Source: Metallyticus violacea | Lineage: Eukaryota; Arthropoda; Insecta; Mantodea; Metallyticidae | DNA: 64,000 nt | Reading direction: 5' to 3' | NCBI GenBank assembly: GCA_030762175.1 | Contig: CM060846.1 | Span: 179,057,041 to 179,121,040 of the forward strand | Shown here: one piece after another, positions 1-13,299 of the stretch | Layout of the letters: each line of letters opens with the position of its first letter | Position numbering within the stretch: position 1 is the stretch's first letter | Translations under genes and position numbers: made by a program | Notes under the pieces: generated by a model | What the model saw: the letters and a program-made list of their open reading frames with translations, nothing else | Told to the model about the DNA's origin: nothing | The model's database searches: none

Positions 1-740
1 TGTTTGTAGGTGTTATTTACAGAAAACTATACTTATCAGTCAGACTTTGCCTGTTACAGAATTTGCATTAGACAATGCAAATTTACGCTATTGAGAGCTA
101 AGTTTTTTGTATGAAGTGTTTTCATAAAATCATGTTCCAATCACTCCTCTGGCATCCGCTCTAAAAAGCTTCCTACCACTCTAGTTAAGAGAGATGAATG
201 CCCTTTGGACTAAAAGGACACTACGCAATACTGGAAACGTTCTTCACAGAGGTTTAACATTGTAGATAGATTTGCCTTGGTCTAGCATTGAAATACCTTT
301 TATTCTCAAAGAGATGGAACGCCATTCAAGAAAGCCCTGCTCGGCTTATTGAATAGGAAACAAGGTCCTCTCACAATTACGTCAAGCAATTTGATCCGAA
401 TAATCTAGTTGGGCTTAGACGTTATCCTTCCATTCAGAAAAGTAACACAGGTGATCAAAGGCTATCAGCCATTTCATTGCCTCGAAATCTGCTGAACAGG
501 AGATTTTGAAGAATAGAAACGCACGTAGTCTATTCTTCCAAGTTTGTTTCCAACAGTGCAGATCATACTAATTTATCTATCTTTGTTCTGTTACACTTAA
601 ATGTGTTGGGTTTCCGTTTAGACTTTATTAACATGATTGTTACGTTATTTTATAAAATTTATTTAGATTAACACATCTATAAATCACATTACGTACAAAA
701 CGTAAATTCTGTCGGTAGTATCATAAGGTAAAGAAATGAA
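1..740. other. Unannotated AT-rich DNA
   Basis: No frame of useful length, no SINE head and no transposase motif was seen on either strand. Confidence 0.5.
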
Positions 741-763
741 CTATAACGGATTGAATGTATCTG

Positions 764-1550
764 TTACATTGTTGTACTTTGCTTAATATGGATTTGCCTA
801 TAGTTTATGTCAAACTGATCGCAGTGACTCAAGCGATAATTGTTGAAATTCGCATTCAGAAGGTATCGGATTTAATTCCTGTTGGGCGGTCCATCGTGGT
901 TTCCCTTGGTTACTTGGGCAAATATTGAAATGGATATTTATATTCTAAGAATTTTCTGCTTTCCCGTTTCATTCCGTTGGTTTTCTGTTATAGGGTAGAA
1001 AGTGCAAGGGCAAGGTGGGCTGCGCGGTGTGATGGTGGCTTGCGCTTTGGAAGGTTTCAGATCTAACGTCTGTGCTTTCTGATGCCGATCTTCTTAGGGG
1101 TTTGAACAAAACCCATTGACGTCGAGGTGTTGTAACTGGAAACATATTAGGAATCCACTCTGAGTCCGCGCAATCTTTGCCAGTATATCCCGGCCTCCCG
1201 ATATTTCCCTCGCCTAATCCCTTTCTCCCGGAGGTGTCCTCATTTGGCATAGAGTTAGCTGTGAGCGAGGTTCAAGTACCGAAAGCCTCCGCCTCCGCCA
1301 AACCACGCATTTATCCATAGGATGTCAAATAAATAAGCTTTCGAGCTTACATTCCTACTGTCATATGTGGCAAATCTTTAATGCCCTCATCAGTATAATA
1401 TCTCAAAGAAAGCAGCTGAAAAGAATTTAATATATCTACTACATTTGTTGTGCGTTGCTTAATACAGATTTGCCAATAGGTCAAGTAACTCTGCAATCCG
1501 ACTCAAGCTTTGCGATCATATGTTGGGTTTCGAATCAATTCCTGCTAAGG
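764..1550. repeat. Diverged direct repeat flanking a GC-richer segment
   Basis: About 110 bases at 764-880 reappear at 1440-1550 with roughly 70 percent identity. Shared landmarks are a TACATT..TTGT start, TTGCTTAATA, GATTTGCC.ATAG, GACTCAAGC and AATTCCTG. The copies lie 676 bases apart in the same orientation. The intervening 950-1320 is richer in GC than its surroundings and holds a 93-codon minus frame (969-1250) that I do not recognise. This could be the repeated edge of an old mobile element, but no known terminus was seen. Confidence 0.4.
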
Positions 1551-4500
1551 GAAATTTGCATATATGCACTACTTTTCGGAGTTTGGTCTTACTCTAAAAA
1601 AGTAATACAGTATATCTTAAGCCATCGACGAACTCCGGATTCTTTCGCCCCTCTCATGTTACCCAATACGGATGAAAAGTCGCATTGAATTTAAACGCTT
1701 ACAAGAATAACACCTTAAACCGTGTAAAACACAATGACTGACTATAAACCACCTCTTAGGCTATAGAAAAACACATTTAAAGGACAAAATCGAGAAATGA
1801 TGGCATAAAAGCAGCAAAATCTAGGGTTGTAATTAATGCAGTGTAGATCATATACACGACCTAATGTAAGTGGAAAGATTCAAAATTAAATTTAGATTTC
1901 TTTACACTCTTATTTCATACGCCTGAATCAAGGCTATGAGCGCTTATATAACGTTTGATATATAGTTATTGCAACATATTGTAAGTAATATCTTGTAATT
2001 TATATTTTAGTTTTTATCGCTGAGTAATTCAAATAACATTTTTTGTACTTTTCTTTAATTTGGTTTGCATGCCATTTTGTTATTCTGAGGTGTTTGTAGC
2101 GGTTTTCAATTACTAGTCATCACCTGGACTAAAATTAACTTTTCCTCAAGATACTATTGCGTTTCTACACTTTATTATTACAAATAATAAACATGAGATT
2201 CAGCTGAATCAAAGAAGAATACATATTTCCAAAAACGGTCTATTTAACAGCATTTTCTTCTCCATAAAACATTTTAAATTAATGGTGTTTACAAAGAAAG
2301 TTAACTATTTACACATTTTTATCATATGCAGTTACTCTTTTGAATGTTTGCTGTGAACGGATAACTTAGATATCTGCTTTTCTTTACGCTTTTATTTATT
2401 TGAAAACATATGACTTCATATTATTTATGAAGTATTGTACCATTAGTTTTTTCAACAATTTGTCCACTCCTACAGCATTAGATTTTTAATAACATCGTTT
2501 ATTTTACGAGTGTGATAGCGGTATTTATAACGGTATCTAGCCTAATGATTTATAATTGTTGGTAATGTAATATAAGATTTCTTTCCAACGCGACTTAGAT
2601 GCTTTTCTTATAATAATCTCTTTCTCACAATACACATTTATTTTAAGTAGTATATACAAATTAATCTTGAATATTCATATAATATGTGTTTGAGTAACAC
2701 ATACATGTTAATTTCAAGCTGTTCGCACTATGTCTTTTATTTTGATATTTTTGCTTTATTTCTTGCATACTTTACACAATTTTACATCTTCTACTTTTTT
2801 ATTTTCTATATTACCTTTAATATTCTGATAATATTTATATTCACTAACGTTTACACTTTTAAATCTGGCGAGGTTTTGTTGATTTATATGTTTTAAAAGC
2901 ATTAACTAATATTTAACAAAAAAACTATTTAAATCAAATCCTCTTTACCTACTATTTTATGTCATTGCAGTTTATTTTAGAACAGTTGGTTAGAAATAGA
3001 GCAATTTAATGGAAATAATCTTCGTTAATTATAATGCATTTTTTACTCAATAAGCATGTACTAAAAAGGGGGATTAAATTTTTCAAAATGATTCATATTA
3101 TGTGAATAAATGGCTTGAAACTGAAGTTAAATTTACAGAATATAGGAAAATAAAAATATTTAATGATGAAATAGGGCTAAAATAGCATCTACATTGTTTT
3201 AAATTTTTGAATCCATATGTCATTAAGAATGTTAACTCTAAAATGAAGGTAATATATTTGGTTAGATAATCGAAAACAAAATAAAGTGGTACCACCATAT
3301 TAAAATAAGTATATATACATTCTTATAATTAATTAATAATAGGATAAGTCTAAATTTGGAAAAACTGGTTAGTATATATCTTAAATATGTTCACTAGATA
3401 AAGAAATTCGAAAACAAAGAACTGCTTTGGAAACCACATATTTGATAAGATCCGTGAGAAAATGTTCTCATTTTCCGCAAAAAATGAATTTGCTTTGCAT
3501 ATATACAAAATGACAACATAAGTTAATAAAATTAATAAAATTGCTAAATATCTTTAATACAATTTCGAGTGTTCGTATATACTATTGTGATTAGCGTCAA
3601 ACATATTGCGGAAAATGTGCTCTCTCAAAAAGATGAAGATGAAGGCAAATAATCCCTTGGGTATAAAAATAAAATGTATTATGTAGAATATAAAATAAAT
3701 AAACGGAGAAACAGAGATCCAAAATAAAAACCACTCACTCGTTAAACACAAGAATAGATGATTTCAAAACAATTATACTGTGTAATTCTTTAATAAACAA
3801 TAGTTATAACTATGCTAGATATAAAATTTCCATAATTAGAAATGAATTCGTCCATTGGCTATGGGTATTATATGTAGCTGGTGTTTAAATTAGAATTATT
3901 GAAATACCGGATAAGGAAAGCATTTATACCTTGAGGTTATTTGAGTTATGGATCACTTGAACGCGGGTTCTTACTGGGGAAGTGCAGTCGCTGCAACCGA
4001 AAAAAGTGAAATATAATCGCCGTGCGTGAAGTTATCATTTTTATTTTAGTATTTATATGTTTATTAAAAGTATAAAATTACAGTATATTTAAAACTGATG
4101 ATAATAATCACTAACTTGTGTTATAAGAGATGTTGAAAATTATGCACCTCAGTGGCGACACATTTATGGAATTTGCGTAGAAAATTCCTGTATTTCATTT
4201 AATTTTTCTTCCGTAAGAGCATAGGGATATGCAACGAGATCCTTCCCATTGAGAGATGAAGTTGACGAACAGTTTTTCTACCTTGAACACAATTGTTAGA
4301 ATATTATCTTGCGTATCGGCTTACCATTTTTTGCAAGAATTCGTTTAACATTTGCATCTACATAAAATCCCGTTCTTCTAGATAATTTATGTTTTAGCAT
4401 AACTAACGAAGAAAAATTTTCATACAATGAAAACACCGGATAACACACGTAGGCACAACTACTCGAAAACTTCTTCAAACTAACTGCAAGTCGCTCCTGC

Positions 4501-4696
4501 ACATGTATTATAGGCCTCTAGCGGTACAAAGTCGCATTCTGCGAGCCCGTAGCTGCAATAAACAAATTCACTGTATAAACAAGACATGATATATTTGAGA
4601 ATAAAAAGGTTTTGTAGAGTCTGAAATTCAAAGAAATAATAGCTGTACTTATGCAGTGTTTACTTATAATTTGAAGGAATTACAAAAGAGAAATAA

Positions 4697-4736
<40 letters not shown>

Positions 4737-6519
4737 GCATTTACACATTTATATTTACGCAAGGTGGGAATATAATATATACAGGAATTTACGAGTAGAA
4801 ATAGGTCCAGTAATAGGCACCTCAAAAATAGGATCAAATGGTCTCGTATGCTTCGCTGTTGTTCTGCAGACGTTAACTCTAAAACTACAAATGTGTTTAT
4901 GGATTAAGAATAGGTCCGTAAACAACAGTTTATCTTAAACAAATCACTTATTCCTTCAAATATAGAATATTTTTTCAGTGGATCATATGCTGTAATTAAT
5001 TAACTAAAGCTCAAGTAAAGCCTTTTTGCATAAAATTTACATACTATAATTTTCAAATGGCCTTACCCCTTCCACTAAGTCCTGTACAATGAGTAACAGT
5101 ACGTGACGTAGACTGTTATGACTGCACCTCCACTAATGACAATGATTTACGTTTAACAGGCTGCAAATGTAGTTATAATGTCGATACATATCGCTCCATA
5201 TTAAAGTGTATGATACAATTCATTCGTACTCAAAAAGTACTCACCAAATTCCCTTTCTACTCACACAATTTTGTATATATTTTCTCTGCACCCCATATTT
5301 TCATCATTGTCAGTTTATGAGTGACAAATAAACAGTAATCCATCAGCTCTTCACATCCTGCTTTAGTGTGCAAAATTGTACTTCTGTTATTATACAATTT
5401 TAGCATTCATATTCTGACTTTGATAAAGAGAGTGAAGCATTAATTTGTATGCAGTTATTTAATGTAATGGGGTTTAGCAAGTATATTAATACCAGTATTT
5501 AAATATCTGAATGTAAAGACCAATTCAATAAGTTAACTATTTTTTAAAGATCTGGAAAGAGAACGTGTTGCCTCAGGAACTTGCCACCATCGTAGTTTCC
5601 ATGAGCTGAACTTCTACACACTGTCCCCACTACTTGAGGCTCATGTCTTTTATCTTATTTTTTACCAGATAAAAATGGTAGAAAGTTCGGGGTACCTTTA
5701 ATGAAAATTATTAACTGCATAGAAATGTTGCATAATAAATGCAATATCATTAGTTTTTTTTAATACCGAAACGCAGCATTCTGTTACCGAAGATTGATAC
5801 TTTATTTACTTTAATGAAGCAGTAACTCTACCACATTCCATTTTAGTGTTTGGGATCTCAACAGTGTCAAATCTCTAATTAACCATTCTGGAACAAAATA
5901 TAAATCAATATATCGCCCAAATGTGAGCAAACCAAAGAAATAAATTCAGTCCAACTATTTCAAGACCATGACGCTCCAACTGTTAAACAGCATTGATCAT
6001 GGCCTCCAAATAAAAACATTATATCATGAGTTGATTTTTAGCTTCGAATACGGAGAGACTTACATACCCAAAGTAAAGTCGCGGCGAGGTAAAGCCGAAA
6101 TATAAAACATATTATTCTCTATCTAACAAAAGCAGAGATGGATGTAAGGAAATCCACGTGGATGTTGACCATAGTACAAACTTATCTATCCTCCAATGTA
6201 AATAGTTAAAAATATAGGATCAATTCAGTCTGCTATCTAGCTTATTTATCAATGAAATGCTGCTAAATAGCTGTAAGACGGATAAAATAACAGTCATTTT
6301 AATGTGTTTGAACTGCTGTACTGGTTACAATACGATGTGGCCATTGTGGGACTTATACAGAGGCGTCTGCTTCAATATACATGCCTTACTCTCTGCACTT
6401 TTTCCATGTCCAGTCATAAATCCTTTTCTCTGACCTGCTCCCTGCCGTTCCCCCAGCATAAGCCAGAAGTATATAGTGTTTGTTTACAGTGCATATAAAC
6501 ATTCATAAACAAAGTAGTA
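1551..6519. other. Long AT-rich stretch without recognisable genes
   Basis: Only short frames rich in Phe, Tyr, Ile and Lys occur, as expected by chance in AT-rich DNA. Apart from the GA tract at 4701 I saw nothing repeated or coding. Confidence 0.5.
4701..4732 (+). repeat. (AG)16 microsatellite
   Basis: Sixteen uninterrupted AG dinucleotides; a homopurine run on the plus strand. Confidence 0.97.
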
Positions 6520-6798
6520 CCGCCGCGGGTGGCCAAGGTCTTTAAGGCGCGAACTCCTGAGAGGAGGTCTGGGGTTCGAATCCCACCGGGACCGTCCTCC
6601 CTGATTGGGGGTTTTTCCAGGTTTTCCTCAGTCCTCATAAATGACAAATGCCGGGAAGGTACCGTAAACTTAGGCCTGGAACGCTTCCTTCCTTAAAAAT
6701 AATTCCTTTCCCAATATATCATTTCTTCTCATGCATTATCAGTGACCATCGCCTGAAGTGCATCTATAGCAAAAACGGGCGTTAAACATCATTCATTC
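6520..6798 (+). mobile_element. SINE family B (class II tRNA-derived)
   Basis: The head reads like a Leu/Ser-type tRNA: an A-box-like GGTGGCCAAGGTCTTTAAGG at about 6528 and a B box GGGGTTCGAATCCC near 6571. The body follows: a poly-T run, CAGGTTTTCCTCAGTCCTCA, AAATGACAAATGCCGGG, a GTACC..AAACTTAGGCCTGGAACGCTTCCTTCC block, and a tail ending AAAACGGGCGTTAAAC. The same order recurs at about eight other places in the window, which makes it a dispersed family and not a tRNA gene. This copy is nearly full length, about 280 bases. Confidence 0.9.
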
Positions 6799-6799
6799 A

Positions 6800-8735
6800 T
6801 ATAGACAAAGTATAATCAGATTTGATATTCAGAACCAACAAATATTATCAAAAAATGAAATATATTTTTAAGTAAATTGGTGTTTACTTTTAAAACAAGC
6901 AATTATTCATAAACAATAATTTTTATTTTTAAATAATGAATTTTTAATGTATTTGCCACAGAATGGAAGTCCTCAGATTGATGTCGACTTATTGTTCTAC
7001 TGCTAGTTAGTATCATTGAATATAAAATTTTCTGGACTTGCTGTCATTTGAGTACAATTTCTATATTATTTAAAAAATAATGACCCGCTTTTATGAGTTA
7101 AAGTATAAAAGACCATTATTTCAAATATGAAAAAAAAAAACTGAAATATAGTGAATGGTCTTAGTTACAAGATTTTTGCACCTAATGGCTTTAACTTGAA
7201 AGATGTACCCAATATATACGGTTATTTGTTTTATGTTTGGAAATCAACTCTTAATGGATTTGGTTGGTGAATCGCAACGCAGAATAAACGAAGTTTATCT
7301 ATAACAGTCCTGGAAGTAGATCTTTATGAGTGAAAAATTATACTGTAGCTTCAAATAATGATCATATTTAAAATAAAATCTTACACATATAAAAAATATC
7401 CAATACCATGAAGGGCTTCGTATTTTTTACCGGTGACCGTTGGCTCCATCCTTGATATGTAACCATTTTTAGTCTCGACCAGGATGAAAAATATCAGTCT
7501 GGCTGTACACTCTGAAAGTACTATCCGGACTTCTTAATTCATGTTGTGAGTGAAGAGAAGGAAGGGTAATTTGTCTCTCTAGCTAGAGAAAAGCATGACG
7601 TTACAGAGGCGTCCTTCGCGATGCTCTGAATGATAGCAAAGTGCAGGTTATTTTGAGAAGCTACTCACTAGGTCTTCATCCATATTTGTGTTATAAAATT
7701 TGTCAAGTCCATGTGACGTAATGGAAATAGTCATTTGATTGTTTTTAATTAGAAAACACACTATGAGCTGAAATTAGAACACAAAAGTAGATATAGAATG
7801 AATGTTTTTAAATTGTCCAGGGAAACATTTACGGTATCTGCACATAGTTTCCTGAATATGGTATTTTATTGAAATATATCCCCGTTATAAAGTTACAATT
7901 TAATTAATAATTTATTATCTCTTTTATTTCTAAAATACTAATGTTAAGTGAAAACGTGTGAAAATTAACATTTGCGAATTTTAGATATTTTGGGTGCATA
8001 AATAACTTATTTTAAAACACGCGAGGCATTTCTGATTTATATAACGATCTTTAGGAACATTAAAAATTGGGTATTTGATTTAAAGACCCATTAATACAAG
8101 AAAGAAAAGGAATAAAACATAAAATAAAAATCTAAGAAATAATACCCAGACCACACATTTAGAACACCATATGAACGTTTCCATTGACTTCAGCCAACAA
8201 CCAAACCAAAAAATTATTTTCTACTCTTAGGCTAACACTTTAGCGGAATTACAAAGATGCAAGCCATTGCAAACAAGTGCGCATTTGTTAACAATGCTGG
8301 AAATGAAGAGGCTAAGAAAAATGTTTCTGCTATTTCCTCTCAAGGAAAGATAAAGCAACAGGGGTAAAAAACTTAAAAGTCAGAGCCACAGAATCAAATA
8401 AGTAGAGAAAGAAATGTTTGTTTTCAGTATTGGGTAACATAAAATAGAGCAGGTAACATAAACTTAATCTAACCTAACCAAACCCAGCCTAATCTAACCC
8501 TTTTTTTCCTTTTCTCAAAAACTCATACCTCTAGGACGTAAGCGACGATCGCGCTGCTCAGGAGGTTCAACATTCTGTAATATTAAACTAAACCAGTAAA
8601 TCTCTTTTTCAGATGTTGCCATCCTCTGAGGTCTTACGAATATAACAATAAGAAACTAGAGAAAACAGTTTTCTTAGGCCGATAAACGTTATTTTATCTG
8701 ATAGAAAGAAGTGCTTAAAATATTCTTATTTTTAA
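6800..8735. other. Unannotated AT-rich DNA
   Basis: No coding or repeat signal recognised. A less AT-rich patch at 7400-7720 has no open frame worth reporting. Confidence 0.45.
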
Positions 8736-9003
8736 TGCGTTTAAAGCTCTTTTTTACTACTGAGGCACCACAGGCGGTGTACACTAATGATACATGGGAT
8801 GAAATGATATATTGAGAAAAAAAATTGAGGAAGAAAACATTCCAGGTCTAAGTTTAGGGTATCTTCCTGGCATTTGCCATTTATGAGGACTGAGTAAAAC
8901 CTGTAAAAAAAAACTTAGTCAGGGAGGACGGTCCTAGCTGGATTTGAACCCCAGACCTCCCGTTCACGGGTACGCGCCTTACGACCTCGTCCACCTGTGG
9001 CGT
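8736..9003 (-). mobile_element. SINE family B, minus strand
   Basis: Read on the minus strand it starts with a decayed tRNA-like head (the reverse of CCAGACCTCCCGTTCACGGG is visible at about 8960) and ends with the tail motif near 8750 as TACTGAGGCACCACAGGCGG. An internal poly-A and several substitutions separate it from the 6.5 kb copy, so it is older. Confidence 0.85.
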
Positions 9004-9249
9004 TATTTTATAATACAGCACAATATGAGTTAACTATATGTGTGACAGAAAACCGGTACTGTAATACTGAATAACATACACCCTTGTGTAAACTAATTGA
9101 ATAACGACATTATTGAACTTTTTAAATTATTTCTCAAAAGCTCAATAATATTTTTTACTAAATAGTATTTGTAATATTTAATATGCTCGTAATTGACCAT
9201 AGTTACCGTTTTTACTCGTTTAGGTACAGATTCAATGAGTTTCTTACAT

Positions 9250-9895
9250 ATTTTACTCGTTTCTGGTCATGAAACCACACTTTATCACAGAAAAAATAAT
9301 AATTTAATTGGCGGGGCAGTCTATTTTCTCAATCGTTTCTTGAAAATCACCCAAAGATTCTCTATAGGGTAGGGATCCGGTTAATTTCCAGGCCATTTCA
9401 AACACTGAAAACCATTTTTTGCTAGTAAGTATTCAACATCATTTGATGCATGATATGGGGCAAGGTTTTTGCTGAAAAATCGACTTTTCAATGTTCAATT
9501 CATCTGCCAATCTCTTAATTCTGAGTCGGCTCTTTCCTTTCAAATTTTGAAATAATGTCGCTGTTCCTCATTTCGTCAATAGGAATCAAACTTTTAGTGC
9601 CTGTTAATGCAAAACAGCGCCAAAATATCTTCAATTGTGGAAGCTTTACCATCTGTTTGACATGCTTCGGCGAGATTTATTCCTGTGCCCAGTTCTGATA
9701 TCTTCTAGCCCATGCGAATCTCTTGTTCTTCATAGAACACGTCAATAGCTGTTTTCTGAGTGGTCTTCAAGCTTCCCTTTCAGCTTCTAGAAGTCGCCTA
9801 TGCACTGTTGACGCATCGATTTTTTCCCCTGCAGCCTCCAAATCTTTTTGTAAATTAAATCTGTTCATTGCAGGATTAATTTTGTTGGTTTTGAT
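9250..9895 (-). pseudogene. Tc1-like transposase remnant
   Basis: Minus-strand translation shows the pieces of a Tc1-type transposase in order. A helix-turn-helix end lies near 9780-9880 (LEAAGEKIDASTVHRRLLEA, then a stop and RPLRKQLLT). A middle part follows, then the catalytic C-terminal signature PDPYPIENLWVIFKKRLRK at about 9325-9383; Tc1 relatives have PDLNPIENLW there. Stop codons and frameshifts break the frame, so it cannot make an active enzyme. In the Tc1/mariner superfamily this protein cuts and pastes the element at TA dinucleotides. I could not define terminal inverted repeats. Confidence 0.82.
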
Positions 9896-9940
9896 TTGAT
9901 AAATATAATTTTTCTTGGATGTTTTTAGTTTTAGGTCACA

Positions 9941-10540
9941 TCATCCTTTCCTTTGAGGTGAAAATGACCCAATCTCATATTTCCTTCTAATCATCTTATT
10001 AACACTATTCAAACATACGTACATTAGATTCAGCTGCTGTCTCTGGGTCATATTACTAAATTTATGGATGGTTATGATCTTACTTCTGTTCTTAGGTTTG
10101 ATATCCATTATGAATAAAATATGCTTACTAAATAAATTGTTAAAACAGCCAAGAATTATAAGAATATTTTTCAACTTCTAGTACAACAAATAAAGTCATA
10201 ACTACAATTAGCTATCTAAAGAACGAGTATCAATAATGAGGTGCAGAATTGAAGGGAAACAGTTATTAGCAGTGGATAACTTATAAAACTAAATTTACCG
10301 GATTGTTCACATTAATTCGCATAAGACTGTAAAATGTGTAATTGAGTTAAATTTTTCGGTGCAATAAATGCTAATGGATTAAGAACTTATAAAGGAAAAG
10401 TTCTCATAGCTTATTTATATGTTATAGGATTTCATTCCTTTATTTTTACTTTATTTTTAAAATATATGATTTAATTATTCACGCCGATTTCACAAATATA
10501 TATTCATTTAAAAACATATAGTAAAAATAAAAATAATAGA
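9941..10540. other. AT-rich gap
   Basis: A 77-codon minus frame (9941-10174) is open but matches nothing I know. The rest is AT-rich and blank. Confidence 0.4.
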
Positions 10541-10554
10541 CAATGATATCAGTG

Positions 10555-10905
10555 ATTGTGTGAACAACTGTTATTATTTCTGTTGGTCAGTATCAATAAA
10601 CAATTTCAAGCTGACCACCATTTGCGTGCACACAAGTTTCATACCCTTTTATTCCGTTTAGACTGAATGCAAGCATCTTCATAATGTTCCGCATTTATTC
10701 GGTGGTCTCTAAAATATCTTCTTGCAGGGGTTCAACATTTTCAGCTTCAGTTTAAACCTTGCTTTTCATATCCCCCCACAAGAAAAAGTCAAGATGCCTC
10801 AGGTTGAGCGCCATCGGATATTGAGAGGGACTTTTTCAATAACCCTGGAAACGTATTTTGCAGAAATTTCAAATTACAAGCTGCTGATAGATGTTCGGAA
10901 AGAAT
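10555..10905 (-). pseudogene. Mariner-like transposase, C-terminal fragment
   Basis: The minus strand encodes LDFFLWGDMKSKV followed by a stop near 10760-10790. The equivalent in this transposase group is TPLDFFLWG..K..VY. Near 10599-10632 comes CVHANGGQLE, the counterpart of the usual C-terminal C.EA.GGHFEHL ending. Upstream, FPGLLKK.LSI near 10830-10870 fits the segment before PRSPDLTP with a frameshift. Only the last third of the protein remains, with stops. Related but distinct fragments lie at 23.6, 30.7 and 56.7 kb. Confidence 0.7.
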
Positions 10906-11226
10906 GTACAAGCAATTGACAATAACTGCCGAAATGATAACTAATAGCTTATCAAGTGTATTTAATCTGCGACGCTTCGAGCTAAGAAAAGATAGTAAAA
11001 AACATTACGATTTTTTCTATTTATTTTTATCTATGCATTATTATAATCGATTTGTGAATTACATACGAATTAACATGTTACAGCACATGAAAGATAATGC
11101 AGAAACTATTCTTTTGGGCTAAATAACACGTCATGGCGAAATTGGTATTAGAAACTTTTGTTCCAACTATTGCCTTAAATTACTCCATTCAATTAAGGCA
11201 CTAAGTTCTATTCCATTTGATATTGT

Positions 11227-11364
11227 GTGTACATACATACATACATTACATACACACATACATATATACATACATGCACACATACATACATACATACATA
11301 CATACATACATACATACATACATACATACATACATACATACATACATACATACATACATACAAA
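11227..11364. repeat. (CATA)n / (TATG)n microsatellite
   Basis: About 135 bases of CATA repeats, pure between roughly 11281 and 11360 and interrupted by CACA and TATA variants on the left. It produces spurious Cys-Met-Tyr-Val repeat frames on the minus strand. Confidence 0.97.
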
Positions 11365-11621
11365 CATATATAGTGTGAATATGTAGTTACAATAATTGTG
11401 GATTTATATTTTGGTAAGTTAAGCAATTCTACGCGTATTATCCAATTTTCTTCACCCTCTTTCCTTACGTAGCCACTTAGAATGGTGTGACGAGCAGGCA
11501 AGTTGGCCATTGGCTCAAGAAATCGTATGTTGGTCTATTCAGGAGCTCTATCCGTACTAGTTTGGCGATTTTACTTGACTATGCATATCTTCCACGCACT
11601 CGCTGCGAGGAGACTCCTATC

Positions 11622-11900
11622 ACCAAGGGTCGCCGAGGTCGTTAAGGCGCGGACTCGTGAGCATGAGGCCTGGGGATCGAATCCCACCAGCATCGCCCTC
11701 CGTGATTGGGGTTTTTTCCAGGTTTTCCTCAGTCCCCATAAATGACAAATGATAAACTTAGGCCTGGAACGCTTCCTTCCTTAAAAAATATCCTCCCAAT
11801 ATATCATTTCATTTTATGTATCATCAGTGTCCACCGCCTGTGGTGCCTCTGCAGTAAAAACGGGCGTTAAACACTACTCAAAAAAAAAAAAAAAAAAGAA
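11622..11900 (+). mobile_element. SINE family B
   Basis: The head has GGGTCGCCGAGGTCGTTAAG and a B-box-like GGGGATCGAATCCC. The standard body follows and ends in AAAACGGGCGTTAAACACTACTC with an A17 run at 11881. The GCCGG-GAGGTACC block is deleted after AAATGACAAATG. Confidence 0.92.
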
Positions 11901-11904
11901 CAGG

Positions 11905-12355
11905 AAACTATGGTTGGCATATGATGTGTGTACTTTCGGCTCTTCTATTCTTCATTGTTATGCCCAGGGCCTTCTTCGTAATATACACCCAGTAATGCAG
12001 GTAGAATATGTCTTTAAAATATTTTATTGTACAGTTTTTAGTGTATTATTATATTAAGGGTTCGTTGTTATAAATTTGTTCCATAGGGAACGTGCATTGT
12101 AAGGCAAGATATTAAGCACTGGTAATTGAAGCACAACATTAAAGTATTTTATTCTCTTTTAAAACAGGGGCTCTTATTATATGTTTCTGTCTTGAGATTG
12201 GTTTGATGGTAATTTGATTAATCATTATGCGGTAAATGTGGCAAGCATTTGAATATGCATAACTTAAAATTTAAAGATTAAGGGATTTCAGTTTACTATT
12301 TTAATGTTTTATGGTAGTTTTAATGATGTATTGCTAGCATACGTTTACATTATTT
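11905..12355. other. Unannotated spacer between two SINEs
   Basis: AT-rich; no motif recognised. Confidence 0.4.
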
Positions 12356-12357
12356 GG

Positions 12358-12672
12358 AGTCGGTCCTGGTGGTGTAGCGGTGACCATACTTGCCTCCTAA
12401 ACCCCAGGTTGCGAGTTCAAACCCGGTCAGCATTAATATATTTTTTGGGGCGTAAAAATCTTAAGTATGGCTTCCTTCGGAATGGAAGTAAAGACGTAGG
12501 TCCCGTTGCGCATATTTACGGCACGAAAAAGAACCTCAAACCTGAAAGAAGAGGCTTCTGAGCAAAAGTTGTCGGCTATTTCACGCCCGGAATTTAATGG
12601 GATCCTGATGACCTGAGATGTTAAAGAGCGTCCTTAAATAAAACGAATCAATAAAAAAAAAAAAAATAAAAT
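12358..12672 (+). mobile_element. SINE family A (tRNA-Arg-like head)
   Basis: The head GTCCTGGTGGTGTAGCGGTG, then CTTGCCTCCTAAACCC and a B-box-like GCGAGTTCAAACCCGG, resembles a tRNA-Arg(CCU): the anticodon loop reads CTCCTAA. The body contains GGGGCGTAAAAATC, TAAGTATGGCTTCCTTCGG, a GCACGAAAAAGAACCTCAA block and CCTGAAAGAAGAGG. The tail is GATGACCTGAGATGTTAAAGAG..CCTTAAATAAA and then A-rich sequence. At about 300 bases this is a full copy. Other copies are at 13.7, 16.8, 18.5, 26.3 and 48.8 kb. Confidence 0.92.
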
Positions 12673-12674
12673 AA

Positions 12675-13290
12675 TTAAAACAACAAAATATTATTTATCT
12701 CTTAAACTCATTTGCGTTCTACCACAATTAGTTATTTAAAATTCAATCCTTTTAATGGGTTACATACTTTTTATTAATTGTTCAGCAATTTATAATGAAA
12801 TGTTCATTGTTAGAATTTTTAAGTTATGCTTACTTTTCCGTATTTGAGAACTACTTCTCCATTGTTATATTCTGAGGATTTTCTTCCAGTATACTCCCAA
12901 AGTTAAAACTTGTCTGATATTACTCTACTTGAGATAAGTTACAAAGTTTCAAATTATTGTTGAATTTTTTAATGTTTTGTATGTGGTATTTTATTAACTA
13001 TGGACTATTAATTCTAAACTAATGAATTTTAAAGTATTATTTTGAGAAAGGTTCACGTTTTAATTGAAAACAAAGGATTTGCGCAGAATATACGGAGTAT
13101 ATTAGAATAACTATTCCTAATTTTATGATATGATGGAGGACATAAAAATAAAAGTGTTTTGTTAATAATCCACACGCAAAACGTTTCTCTTTTAAGTTAT
13201 AATAGTATGAAAGAAAAAATAGTGAATGCCAACTTGGAAATCGACTTTATTTAATTTCTACGGTTACACAGTAACTCTTTTGTCTAATAC
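12675..13290. other. AT-rich spacer
   Basis: No gene, SINE or transposase motif seen. Confidence 0.4.
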
Positions 13291-13299
13291 CAGATATTA

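Noticed and set aside
2684..2896. 70-codon Phe/Tyr/Ile-rich plus-strand frame resembling a membrane protein
   Set aside because: It lies in very AT-rich DNA where such hydrophobic frames arise by chance.
6414..6647. Frame containing GPGGIRTPDLLSGVRALKTL
   Set aside because: It is the minus-strand translation of the SINE B head. The same peptide recurs in other copies (31680-31967, 47734-48033).
11167..11510. Two minus-strand frames rich in Met-Tyr-Val-Cys repeats
   Set aside because: They are translations of the CATA microsatellite in two phases.
12358..12430. Possible tRNA-Arg(CCU) gene
   Set aside because: The tRNA-like head is always followed by the SINE A body and an A-rich tail and is repeated across the window. 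The anticodon stem is also imperfect.
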